A stretch of 64,000 nt of DNA. Source: Stutzerimonas stutzeri. GTDB taxonomy: Bacteria; Pseudomonadota; Gammaproteobacteria; Pseudomonadales; Pseudomonadaceae. The notes under the pieces are model-generated. The model was not told the DNA's origin. It saw only the letters and a program-made list of their open reading frames with translations, and did no database searches. Location of the stretch: contig NZ_CP073105.1 of NCBI RefSeq assembly GCF_018138085.1, positions 1,984,001-2,048,000 of the forward strand, in the 5' to 3' direction. Numbering within the stretch: the first letter of the stretch is position 1; each line of letters begins with the position of its first letter. This document shows, one piece after another, positions 56,810-64,000 of the stretch. The translations under genes were made by a program, and so were the position numbers.

Positions 56810-57210
56810 TTCTTATTTCTCCTCGTTGGATGATGCTCTGAAGTCGCTCTTACGGCGCCATGCAATAAAGCACTACATAGGTATTCAAGCCTTTAGACCT
56901 TAGTCGTTGGCTCAAGTAAGGTATGCCGTGGTATCGCTCGGTAACGTGGCTGCTTCACTCGATACATCAAGCAATTGCCGCCAAGCGCACATACACACCC
57001 GGCCCTGCAGCTCTTCGGCCGCTTGGGTTGCCGCATCCTAGCGGTTTGAAGGCGTTACGTCGATTCCCTAAATCAAACCATCGTTTGAGTGCGTTCAAGG
57101 TCACATTTTTCGCAACGGCCAGGCCGGAAGTAGTAGGCCGGTGCGCGACAGCCTCATCAAGACAAGCCTGCTAGAATTGCTGAGCCAGTTTCGACGAGCC
57201 CTACTTATAT
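56810..57210. other. Divergent intergenic region, porin / glutaredoxin-like gene
   Basis: About 400 bases containing both promoters. I see no strong repeat, hairpin or operator. Short open frames such as 56923-57174 lack ribosome-binding sites and family resemblance. Confidence 0.45.
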
Positions 57211-57453
57211 ATGCATCTTCCTGAATGCCAACTGTTTGGAACCCTGGGTTGCCACCTTTGCGAGCAGGCCGAGGCAGTGGTCATGCCTCTGGTGGAACAT
57301 GGGCTATTGGTAGAACTGCTGGATGTTGCGGACAGGTCCGAATGGGTCGACGACTATGGGTTACGCATACCCGTGCTGAAAAGAACCGACACCGGCGCGG
57401 AACTGGACTGGCCATTCGAACTGGAACAGGTCGTCTGGTTCTTGCAGCAATAG
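57211..57453 (+). CDS. Glutaredoxin-like protein (DUF836)
   Basis: 80-residue thioredoxin-fold protein with a CxxC motif near the N-terminus (LFGTLGCHLCEQAEAVV) and the cis-proline region YGLRIPVLKRTDTGAELDWP. It matches the DUF836 glutaredoxin family. A disulfide or glutathione role is expected; partners unknown. Confidence 0.85.
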   Translation: MHLPECQLFGTLGCHLCEQAEAVVMPLVEHGLLVELLDVADRSEWVDDYGLRIPVLKRTDTGAELDWPFELEQVVWFLQQ

Positions 57454-57562
57454 GGGGGCAAATCTGGCGCCGACGGACGATTGGCTCAGGGATGGCAGCC
57501 CTTACGTGGTGAGGCGGGCGGCTAGTCGCTGTTCAAGCGGTATAAGAGGTGGGCTTAAAGCG

Positions 57563-57592
57563 AAAAAACCGGCCAGTGGCCGGTTTTTTTTT
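57563..57592. terminator. Bidirectional terminator
   Basis: AAAAAACCGGCC and GGCCGGTTTTTT flank a three-base loop, with T/A runs on both sides. It can terminate the glutaredoxin-like gene (plus) and the tRNA transcript (minus). Confidence 0.88.
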
Positions 57593-57624
57593 GATATCAG
57601 GCTTATCGCGCTGATCTCGGGATA

Positions 57625-57701
57625 TGGTCGGAGCGACTGGATTCGAACCAGCGACCTTCTCGTCCCGAACGAGACGCGCTACCAAGCTGCGCTACGCTCC
57701 G
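57625..57701 (-). tRNA. tRNA-Pro (anticodon CGG)
   Basis: A complete 77-nt cloverleaf on the minus strand with encoded CCA. The acceptor stem CGGAGCG pairs with CGCTCCG, the anticodon stem CTCGT/ACGAG holds the loop TTCGGGA, giving anticodon CGG, and the T-loop is GGTTCGAATCC. It is followed by the A-rich terminator at 57563-57592. Confidence 0.95.
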
Positions 57702-57805
57702 AAGATGGCGCGCATTTTACAGAAAAACTTTTGCTTCACAAGAGCTTAGTAAACGCTTTTTGCGTAGTGCCAGGCGGAGCGCTTGGCACCGCGCAATCCG
57801 GCTCG

Positions 57806-58027
57806 TTACAGTTCCTTGACGGTGCGTACCTGGTCCTTGTTGACTCGTCCCGGCTTGCCGTCGAGGCCTTCGAACTCATAGAAGCCGGCCTCCTCATCGT
57901 AATCAGGGCGATCCAGCGTTTGGATTTCTCGCCCATCGTTGAGCGTGATGACGCTCGGGCTCGAGCAGCCAGCCAAGAGTGTCAGTCCGATCATTAACGC
58001 CAGGGCGGGTGCGGTTGCTGCGCGCAT
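57806..58027 (-). CDS. YgdI/YgdR family lipoprotein
   Basis: 73-residue predicted lipoprotein with the lipobox LTLLAGCSS, then the small SH3-like YgdI/YgdR domain (VITLNDGREIQTLDRPDYDE, GKPGRVNKDQVRTVKEL). The start at 58027 (MRAATAPA) is seven bases after AAGGAG; the ATG two codons earlier touches the binding site. Confidence 0.88.
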   Translation of the reverse strand: MRAATAPALALMIGLTLLAGCSSPSVITLNDGREIQTLDRPDYDEEAGFYEFEGLDGKPGRVNKDQVRTVKEL

Positions 58028-58073
58028 GAGCATTCTCCTTTGAGTGATGCGTCTGTGACGGCGGTCGTCGGCG

Positions 58074-58676
58074 CTAAGTTCCCGGCGGAGGGGCGTGCTC
58101 GGTAAGCAGGTTGGGTGAGTTCAAATTGGCCAGTCGAGTATCGTGCTGGTCGATCTCAAGGGCGCGGGCATGCAGCGCCAGCAGAACGTTGCGGTTGCTT
58201 CGCTCGCCGGTCTGCCAGGCTTGCTCGATCGCCGAAGCAAGGCTGACCGGGATGATGCAGAACAGCGGCTCCCATTGTGCGCCTCGCCGGAGCATCACTG
58301 GCTTGTCCGGCTCCGCTACAGCCATCCCGTACAGTTGCGTGAGTAGCGCCTCGTCGATCAGCGGTGCATCGCAGGGCACCACCATGAGCCACGAGTGGCG
58401 AGCCGCAGAGAGGCCTGCTCGTATGCCCGCCAGGGGCCCGGGAAAGTCCGGTTCGTTGTCGCAGACCAGCTGATCGGCGAAGGCTGAGTAACGCTGCTGG
58501 TTGCGGTTGCAGGAGATGAGCAGATCATCGGTCAGCGGACGTGCAACCCTATAAGGCCAGGCCACGAGCGGCTGGCCGTGCCACTCCACCATGCCCTTGT
58601 CTCGTCCGCCCATTCGCTGTCCGCGGCCGCCGGCCAGCAGCAGAATCGAGCAATCCGCTAGCCTTTGTCGTTGCAT
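58074..58676 (-). CDS. mobA: Molybdenum cofactor guanylyltransferase
   Basis: 200-residue enzyme that attaches GMP to molybdopterin to form the bis-MGD cofactor used by NasA-type reductases. The nucleotide-binding motif ILLLAGGRGQRMGGRDKG and VVPCDAPLIDEALL are present. The start at 58676 (MQRQRLADCS) has AAGGAG six bases upstream. Divergent from moaB-moeA. Confidence 0.93.
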   Translation of the reverse strand: MQRQRLADCSILLLAGGRGQRMGGRDKGMVEWHGQPLVAWPYRVARPLTDDLLISCNRNQQRYSAFADQLVCDNEPDFPGPLAGIRAGLSAARHSWLMVVPCDAPLIDEALLTQLYGMAVAEPDKPVMLRRGAQWEPLFCIIPVSLASAIEQAWQTGERSNRNVLLALHARALEIDQHDTRLANLNSPNLLTEHAPPPGT

Positions 58677-58742
58677 CAAGTGCTCCTTTCAAAGCCTGTG
58701 ATATAACACCTCGGAACTGAATTAACCAATCGGGAAGCCTGT

Positions 58743-59282
58743 ATGAGTCACCTCGCTGATCAATCCTTCGTTCCGTTGAATATCGCCGTCCTGACGGTCA
58801 GCGACACTCGCTCGCTGGAGACCGATACCTCCGGGCAACTGCTCGTTGATCGTCTGCTGGCTGCCGGGCACAGGCTCGCGTCGCGGGTGCTGCTCAAGGA
58901 TGATCTGTATCGGATTCGGGCGCAGGTCGCGAACTGGATCGCCGAGGATGAAGTGCAGGTGGTGTTGATCACTGGCGGAACTGGATTCACTGCGCGGGAT
59001 AGCACGCCGGAGGCGGTGGCTTGCCTGCTGGACAAGCAGGTGGATGGCTTTGGCGAGCTGTTTCGCCAGATATCTGTAAGCGATATCGGAAGCTCCACGG
59101 TCCAGTCGCGCGCGTTGGCCGGCCTGGCGAATGCCACCTTGGTTTGTTGCCTGCCCGGCTCGACCAATGCCTGTCGGACCGCCTGGGATGGCATCCTCGC
59201 CGAGCAGCTCGACGCGCGTCATCGCCCTTGCAACTTCGTGCCTCACCTCAAGCAGACCGCGCACTGCGAGAGTCGCTCCTGA
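58743..59282 (+). CDS. moaB: Molybdenum cofactor biosynthesis protein B
   Basis: 179-residue protein of the MoaB/MogA family, involved in molybdopterin adenylylation before molybdenum insertion. VLTVSDTRSLETDTSG, the signature VVLITGGTGFTARDSTPEAV and VCCLPGSTNACRTAW are present. Its stop overlaps the moeA ATG by one base. Confidence 0.94.
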   Translation: MSHLADQSFVPLNIAVLTVSDTRSLETDTSGQLLVDRLLAAGHRLASRVLLKDDLYRIRAQVANWIAEDEVQVVLITGGTGFTARDSTPEAVACLLDKQVDGFGELFRQISVSDIGSSTVQSRALAGLANATLVCCLPGSTNACRTAWDGILAEQLDARHRPCNFVPHLKQTAHCESRS

Positions 59283-60493
59283 TGGTGGGCGAGGCGCAGG
59301 CGCTGATGCCTGTGGAGCAGGCGCTGGACGCGCTGCTCAAGCAGGCAGAGGCGGCTCCGATCACGGATGTCGAGCGCGTGTCGATCAACGACGCGCAGGG
59401 GAGGGTGCTGGCTGAATCGCTGATCGCCACGCTGGATCTGCCGCCGTGGCCGAACAGTGCGATGGATGGCTACGCGGTTCGTTCAGCAGATCTTGACGGG
59501 CAGCCGTTACGGGTTTCCCAGAAGATCTTTGCCGGTGCTAAGCCCAAACCGCTGGAGCCGGGTTGCTGCGCTCGGATTTTTACCGGTGCGCCCATGCCGG
59601 AAGGCGCCGACAGCGTAGAGATGCAAGAGAATGTCGAGGTGCTCGATGACGGTCGGGTGCGTTTTGGCGAACTGATACGGCCGGCACAGCACGTTCGTCC
59701 TCAAGGCGGCGAGGCTCGAGCGGGAGATGAAATGCTGGCGGCCGGAGTGCGCTTGGGGCCGATCGAACTGGGGCTTGCCGCGTCGTTGGGCGCGGCGCAG
59801 CTGAGCGTGACCCGGAAGATCAGGGTTGCGCTGCTTTCCACGGGCGATGAGCTGGTCGATCCGGGGGAGTCGCTTCGGCCGGGACAGATCTACAACAGCA
59901 ATCGCGTGCTGTTGCGTAATTGGCTGCACCGACTGGGTTGCGAGGTCATCGATGCCGGAGTTGTGCGCGACGATCTTGTACACGTCCGTCAGTGTCTGGC
60001 CGGCCTGGCCGATGTGGATCTGATTCTCTCCACCGGAGGCGTGTCGGTTGGCGAGGCCGATTTCCTCGGACAGGTGCTGCGCGAGGAAGGTGAACTGACG
60101 CTCTGGAAGTTGGCGATCAAGCCAGGAAAACCGCTGACCTGCGGCAGCTACCGTGGCGTTGCGGTGATCGGCCTGCCAGGAAATCCCGCCTCGACATTGG
60201 TGACCTTTGGTTTGCTGGCCCGGCCTTATCTGCTGCGCAGAATGGGCGCCACCGAGATCGCACCGCTGAGCTTCCAGGTGCCCGCTGGTTTCAGTTGGGG
60301 CAAGCCCGGCAAGCGTAGGGAATACCTTCGCGCACGCCTCGAGTCGGGCAGGGCGGTGCTTTACCCGAACCAGAGCTCGTCGATCCTGCGCAGTGCCGCC
60401 TGGGCGGACGGCCTGGTTGAGGTGCGTGAGCACAGCCAACTGAACGAGGGTGACCTGGTCTCTTTCATCTCCTTTGCCGAGTTGCTGGGCTGA
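59282..60493 (+). CDS. moeA: Molybdopterin molybdenumtransferase
   Basis: 403-residue enzyme that inserts molybdate into adenylated molybdopterin. Motifs: LPPWPNSAMDGYAVRSADL, FTGAPMPEGADSVEMQENV, LLSTGDELVDPGESLRPGQI, ILSTGGVSVGEADF and GLPGNPASTLVTF. The start ATG (59282) overlaps the moaB TGA; an alternative ATG at 59306 gives MPVEQALD. Together with mobA this supplies cofactor for NasA. Confidence 0.94.
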   Translation: MVGEAQALMPVEQALDALLKQAEAAPITDVERVSINDAQGRVLAESLIATLDLPPWPNSAMDGYAVRSADLDGQPLRVSQKIFAGAKPKPLEPGCCARIFTGAPMPEGADSVEMQENVEVLDDGRVRFGELIRPAQHVRPQGGEARAGDEMLAAGVRLGPIELGLAASLGAAQLSVTRKIRVALLSTGDELVDPGESLRPGQIYNSNRVLLRNWLHRLGCEVIDAGVVRDDLVHVRQCLAGLADVDLILSTGGVSVGEADFLGQVLREEGELTLWKLAIKPGKPLTCGSYRGVAVIGLPGNPASTLVTFGLLARPYLLRRMGATEIAPLSFQVPAGFSWGKPGKRREYLRARLESGRAVLYPNQSSSILRSAAWADGLVEVREHSQLNEGDLVSFISFAELLG

Positions 60494-60677
60494 AGGCCCG
60501 GCGTTATACGCTGCACGGGCGCCGGCGCTGGCCGGCTCGCCCATCCGTTGCTGCATTACGTCGGGTCAGATGGATGGCTCGGGGCGGCAATAAACTGATC
60601 TCGTTTTTCATTGTCTACCTTTCCCATCTGTGCCGGGTCCGGCCGCGATGCGTCTGGTCATAACAAGGAGAAACGTG

Positions 60678-61709
60678 ATGCAGGAGAGAAACGCCTGGGT
60701 CGATTACGCCAAAGCCATTGGAATCATCCTGGTTGTCTATGGACATGTCGCGCGCGGAGTGTTCAATGCCGGCTTGCCGATCGAGGAGAGCAGCTACCTT
60801 CTTGTCGATAGCATCATCTATAGCTTTCACATGCCGCTGTTTTTCTTCTTGTCGGGCCTGTTCTTCTACGATTCTCTGATGAAGCGTGGGACGACCGGAC
60901 TGATCGTCAACAAAGTGGACACCGTCGTCTATCCCTTCATCCTGTGGTCGTTGTTGCAGGGATCGATCGAGGTGGTGCTATCCAACTACACCAACGGTGA
61001 CGTCACCTTAGGGCAGGTGTTCTCGCTGCTCTGGTCGCCGCGGGCGCAGTTCTGGTTCCTCTACGCGTTGTTCTTGGTATTCGTGGTCTGCTCGTTCGTG
61101 TATGCCAAGGCGGACCGCCGCTTCTTTCTTCCCATACTGCTGGCGTTCGGCGCGCTTTACGTGTTCAAGCAGGATCTGGCGACGAACAATATCGGCAGAT
61201 TCATTTTCGGCAATGCGGTGTTTTTCGCGCTGGGTGTGTGGTTCAACGAGATCAGGGCCTATTTTCTCGCCCGTTACGTTCCGCTCACCTGGTTGTTCGG
61301 GGTGCTATTCGTGGTCGGGCAGTACCTGTTCCACATCACCTTCGGTTTGAACTGGGAGGTCGGTGGCTTGCCGGTTCTTGCGCTGGCGAGTATCTCGATC
61401 TTTTTCGTGATATCGCTCTCTATGTGGTTGGGGCGGATTCGCATCGAGTGGTTGTTGTTCATCGGCGCCTCCTCGATGACTATCTATCTCATGCACATCC
61501 TTGCCGGCAGTGGGGTTCGGGTGATTCTCAGCAGCTTCATGGGCATCGATTCGATCCCTGTGCATCTGGTGCTTGGGACGCTGATCGGCGTTGCGGCGCC
61601 ATTGCTTGCGCAAGTCATCATCAAGCGTTACGACCTGTCCTTTCTACTGGCGCCGCCTAGGTCCGTCTCTGCAACGAACCTGCGATCTCGCCGGGCGCTG
61701 GCGCACTGA
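60678..61709 (+). CDS. Acyltransferase 3 family membrane protein
   Basis: 343-residue multi-pass membrane protein of the OafA/acyltransferase-3 family. The N-terminal WVDYAKAIGIILVVYGHVAR and FHMPLFFFLSGLFFYDSL carry the conserved histidines, and about ten TM helices follow. Members O-acylate surface glycans. AAGGAG lies seven bases before the ATG. It stands alone between moeA and an inhibitor lipoprotein, with no glycan locus nearby, so the substrate is unknown. Confidence 0.85.
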   Translation: MQERNAWVDYAKAIGIILVVYGHVARGVFNAGLPIEESSYLLVDSIIYSFHMPLFFFLSGLFFYDSLMKRGTTGLIVNKVDTVVYPFILWSLLQGSIEVVLSNYTNGDVTLGQVFSLLWSPRAQFWFLYALFLVFVVCSFVYAKADRRFFLPILLAFGALYVFKQDLATNNIGRFIFGNAVFFALGVWFNEIRAYFLARYVPLTWLFGVLFVVGQYLFHITFGLNWEVGGLPVLALASISIFFVISLSMWLGRIRIEWLLFIGASSMTIYLMHILAGSGVRVILSSFMGIDSIPVHLVLGTLIGVAAPLLAQVIIKRYDLSFLLAPPRSVSATNLRSRRALAH

Positions 61710-61801
61710 ACCGCTAACGGCGGGTTCACGAGCGGACGCTTCTGCCGACCCGCGGAATGTTCGCTTGGACGCCCGGCCGGCGCCGGGCGCGATGTGGAAG
61801 A

Positions 61802-62110
61802 TTACCCGCAGTGGACCTGCTGGATCTCCAGCGTGTCGTCGGTCGTCAGGTTTAGCCGGCCGGCGTTGTACTCCAGAGTCACCACGTCCCCCGGCCTGAG
61901 GATGCGTGCGGTGGAGGCTCCGCTCTCCCGGCGTGCCTGATCGAGCAGTGCCGGGGTCGCCTTCTCGCCGACGAGCTTTTCTACAGCGGACGCCGTGCAT
62001 CGGTCGGCTGCCGCGTCCCCGGGGGCTTGTGCTTGTTCGGGCGCCGATGATTGGCAGCCGAGCAGAATGGAACTGCACCACATCGCTGCAATCAGGGGAA
62101 TGGCTCGCAT
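61802..62110 (-). CDS. I78 family peptidase inhibitor, lipoprotein
   Basis: 102-residue protein with lipobox SSILLGCQSS and an I78-type inhibitor domain (CTASAVEKLVGEKATPALLD, ARILRPGDVVTLEYNAGRLN, TLEIQQVHCG). The two cysteines (in DRCTAS and at VHCG) may form a disulfide. Such proteins inhibit serine proteases in the periplasm. GGAGACC precedes the ATG. Confidence 0.85.
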   Translation of the reverse strand: MRAIPLIAAMWCSSILLGCQSSAPEQAQAPGDAAADRCTASAVEKLVGEKATPALLDQARRESGASTARILRPGDVVTLEYNAGRLNLTTDDTLEIQQVHCG

Positions 62111-62286
62111 ATTGGTCTCCTTGAAGGGGAAGTCGTCGTCAGCTATATGCAGACTGTTGAGGTTAAAACCGCTCGAGGGCGAAACCTTAGCGCGTAGGGA
62201 ACTGGCGGAACAGCGGCGTCGTCTTACTTCTGACGGCCCGTCGCTAACTGCGCTGGCTACCGAACAAAAAGATAAGGAGTTCCGCC

Positions 62287-62688
62287 ATGTTCAACTCTTC
62301 CGTGATGAAGCGTGTGGCCACCCTGGTGGCAGCGATGCATTTCATGCTGTTCGCGCAGATTCCGATGGCCCAGGCGGCGATGATCGGTACGCCCGAAATC
62401 ATTGCCGAACATCAGCAGCAAGTGGATCGACAGCAGCTGCTGACGATGCTTGAAGATCAGGATGTGCAAAAGAAGCTGGTTGCCATGGGTGTCGAGCGTG
62501 ACCAGGTCGAGCAGCGGATCAATAGCCTGACCCCGGCGGAACTCGCGCAGTTCAACCAGCAGTTGGATCAGGCGCCTGCAGGCGCTGGTGCGGTGGGAAT
62601 TATCGTGCTGTTTCTGGTGATCTTCATCATTACCGACCTGCTGTGCGCGACTAACATCTTCAACTTCGTTCACTGCATCAACCGTTGA
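62287..62688 (+). CDS. PA2779-family protein
   Basis: 133-residue protein with an N-terminal signal sequence (FMLFAQIPMAQA) and a C-terminal TM helix (VGIIVLFLVIFIITDLL). The middle is helical, with DQDVQKKLVAMGVERDQVEQ. It matches the PA2779 family of unknown function. It precedes and overlaps the PA2778-like peptidase; AAGGAG lies upstream of the ATG. Confidence 0.85.
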   Translation: MFNSSVMKRVATLVAAMHFMLFAQIPMAQAAMIGTPEIIAEHQQQVDRQQLLTMLEDQDVQKKLVAMGVERDQVEQRINSLTPAELAQFNQQLDQAPAGAGAVGIIVLFLVIFIITDLLCATNIFNFVHCINR

Positions 62689-63635
62689 TTCGGCGACTGA
62701 CATTACTGGTCGCGATAGTCCTTCTCGGGGCGTGCGCGCGAACTCCGATCGTTCCGGTCGGTACCGCGGGCCTCCCCGAGCGGGTGGAACTGAGTCGTGT
62801 GCCGTTTTACTCGCAGGAAGACTATCAATGCGGGCCGGCGGCGTTGGCTACGATGCTGACCTATCGCGGCATCGATACCGACCCTGAACGGCTGGTCAAT
62901 CGGGTCTATATTCCGCAGCGCAAGGGCAGTCTTCAGGTCGAAATGGTCGCGGCGGCGCGTGCGCATGACCTGTTGGTGTATCCGCTGGAGGGGCGGTTGG
63001 AAGCGATACTCTCCGAGGTGGCGGCAGGGAACCCGGTCTTGGTGTTGCAAAATCTGGCATTTGACCGCTGGCCCCAGTGGCACTTCGCGGTGGTGGTGGG
63101 GTACGACCTGGCTGATCAGACGCTGATACTGCGATCCGGTACGACTCGTCGCTGGACCGGAAGCTTTCGTCAATTCGAGCGAAGCTGGACTAAAGGAAAC
63201 CGTTGGGCTGTGGTAACCGTCGCGCCCGATCAACTGCCGCGCACCGTGAAAGAGACGGTTTGGCTACGAGCGGCGAGCGATCTCGAACAAACCGGTCGCC
63301 AGACATCGGCCTTGCGTGCATACGAAACCGCGGCGCAGCACTGGTCCAGCGGTTTATCCTGGTTCGCACTAGCGAATGCGCACTATGCGCAAGGGAACAA
63401 GCGTGCGGCAGAGCGAGCCTTGCGAACCAGCGTGCAGCGTGACGGCGCGTTTGCGGCGAGCTGGTTCAATTTGTCACAAGTGCTCGCGGAGCGCGGTTGC
63501 CAGGCCCAGTCTTTGGCGGCGCAATCGTGTGCGCGGCAACTCGCCCCAGAGGACAAACGATTCCAGGCGCACCTGCCTTCGGCAAGTGTGAAGGCTGACG
63601 CGTGCGAAGCGCCCCCATCGTGTCCGGCGCTTTAA
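62685..63635 (+). CDS. PA2778-family C39-like cysteine peptidase with TPR repeats, lipoprotein
   Basis: 316-residue predicted lipoprotein (lipobox VLLGACART). A papain-like C39 domain contains the catalytic cysteine in YQCGPAALATMLTYRGI and the histidine in WPQWHFAVVVGYD; the acidic partner is not obvious. TPR-like repeats follow (about 205-290; SWFALANAHYAQGNKRAAER). The start is TTG at 62685 overlapping the stop of the PA2779-like gene, since no in-frame ATG lies near, so translation is probably coupled. Substrate unknown; the family is conserved with its upstream partner. Confidence 0.88.
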   Translation: MIRRLTLLVAIVLLGACARTPIVPVGTAGLPERVELSRVPFYSQEDYQCGPAALATMLTYRGIDTDPERLVNRVYIPQRKGSLQVEMVAAARAHDLLVYPLEGRLEAILSEVAAGNPVLVLQNLAFDRWPQWHFAVVVGYDLADQTLILRSGTTRRWTGSFRQFERSWTKGNRWAVVTVAPDQLPRTVKETVWLRAASDLEQTGRQTSALRAYETAAQHWSSGLSWFALANAHYAQGNKRAAERALRTSVQRDGAFAASWFNLSQVLAERGCQAQSLAAQSCARQLAPEDKRFQAHLPSASVKADACEAPPSCPAL

Positions 63636-63726
63636 GGCTCAGAAGGGCGGCGCAGCTGCTTTGCATGAATGCAGCGAATACGCCGCCGTTTTTCAGATCG
63701 CAGTCGATGCCGTAACGCGCAACACG

Positions 63727-64000
63727 CTAGCGGATGATGTGTACGCCTTCGAAAGCCATTGCGCCGATCAAGGTGGCGTCGTGTTCCCCGTACTGCGCTC
63801 GACGGTATCAATGTCACTGCTGTAGCAGTTGACGATTGTCCTCCGTAGTGCCCAGAGGCGCCGAGCCCGACCTTGGCCGCTTCAGTGCGACGACACGAAA
63901 ACCTTGTTCGAGAACGGACAGGGCGGTCGATGGCTCGATGTAGCCTGTCACGATCACGCAGACGTCCGTCTCGACGCAACTGCGAAGCGCACGCGCTCTG
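63727..64000 (-). pseudogene. Fragment of an isochorismatase-like cysteine hydrolase with in-frame stops
   Basis: On the minus strand one frame reads RSCVETDVCVIVTGYIEPST, continuing ALSVLEQGFRVVALKRP. The first part resembles the isochorismatase-family active-site loop, with the catalytic Cys in TDVCV. In the same frame are TGA codons at 63814-63816 and 63808-63810, and then protein-like QYGEHDATLIGAMAFEGVHI to the TAG at 63727-63729. A different frame gives CYSSDIDTVER across the stops, suggesting compensating indels. The 5' part lies outside the window. Probably a decayed gene; confidence is limited by the short length. Confidence 0.45.

Overview
The window is about 64 kb of a high-GC gammaproteobacterial chromosome. 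Gene content and protein sequences point to Pseudomonas sensu lato, probably the P. stutzeri/Stutzerimonas group. Evidence includes the fused nuoCD in a 13-gene nuo operon, a 1,615-residue NAD-glutamate dehydrogenase, an OprD-family porin, rmf next to rlmKL, the PA2779/PA2778-type gene pair, and REP-like GTGGGAG...CTCCCAC repeats. No prophage, transposase or CRISPR array was seen. The species assignment is inference.

Layout: 1-2.6 kb, the end of a YCF48-like gene and an RND/MMPL permease. 3.0-18.0 kb, the complete complex I operon nuoABCDEFGHIJKLMN on the minus strand, carrying a REP pair between nuoJ and nuoI and an 8-copy heptamer array that runs into the nuoF stop codon. 18.2-31.3 kb, a nitrate/nitrite assimilation island on the minus strand: nasS-nasT (nitrate sensor and ANTAR antiterminator), a thioesterase, an MFS nitrate transporter, a PP2C/Ser-Thr kinase fusion, then nirB-nirD-nasA-cobA. 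31.4-32.0 kb, five tandem REPIN-like units of about 104 bp. 32.0-38.8 kb, a coupled moxR-DUF58-DUF4381-batA-batB/C-batD operon. 39.2-44.0 kb, gdhB. 44.1-57.5 kb, mostly housekeeping genes (pyrD, rmf, rlmKL, dacB, yggL, FUSC, dgt, a DUF883/holin-like membrane set, oprD, a glutaredoxin-like gene). 57.6-60.5 kb, tRNA-Pro(CGG), a small lipoprotein, and the molybdenum-cofactor genes mobA, moaB and moeA. 60.7-64.0 kb, an acyltransferase, an I78 inhibitor lipoprotein, the PA2779/PA2778-like pair, and a decayed isochorismatase-like fragment at the edge.

The most notable signal is regulatory. The transporter gene and nirB each have a sigma-54 element of the same form (TGGCACA-N4-CTGC). Each is followed in the leader by a hairpin whose hexanucleotide loop has A at position 1 and G at position 4 (AACGTA and AAAGGC), the signature bound by ANTAR proteins. 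Each leader then has a strong intrinsic terminator before the start codon. With nasS and nasT next door, this reads as a nitrate-responsive antitermination circuit layered on nitrogen (RpoN) control. The downstream enzymes fit together: the transporter imports nitrate, NasA reduces it with a bis-MGD cofactor (made using mobA/moaB/moeA), NirBD reduces nitrite to ammonium with siroheme (CobA makes the precursor), and glutamate metabolism (gdhB) follows.
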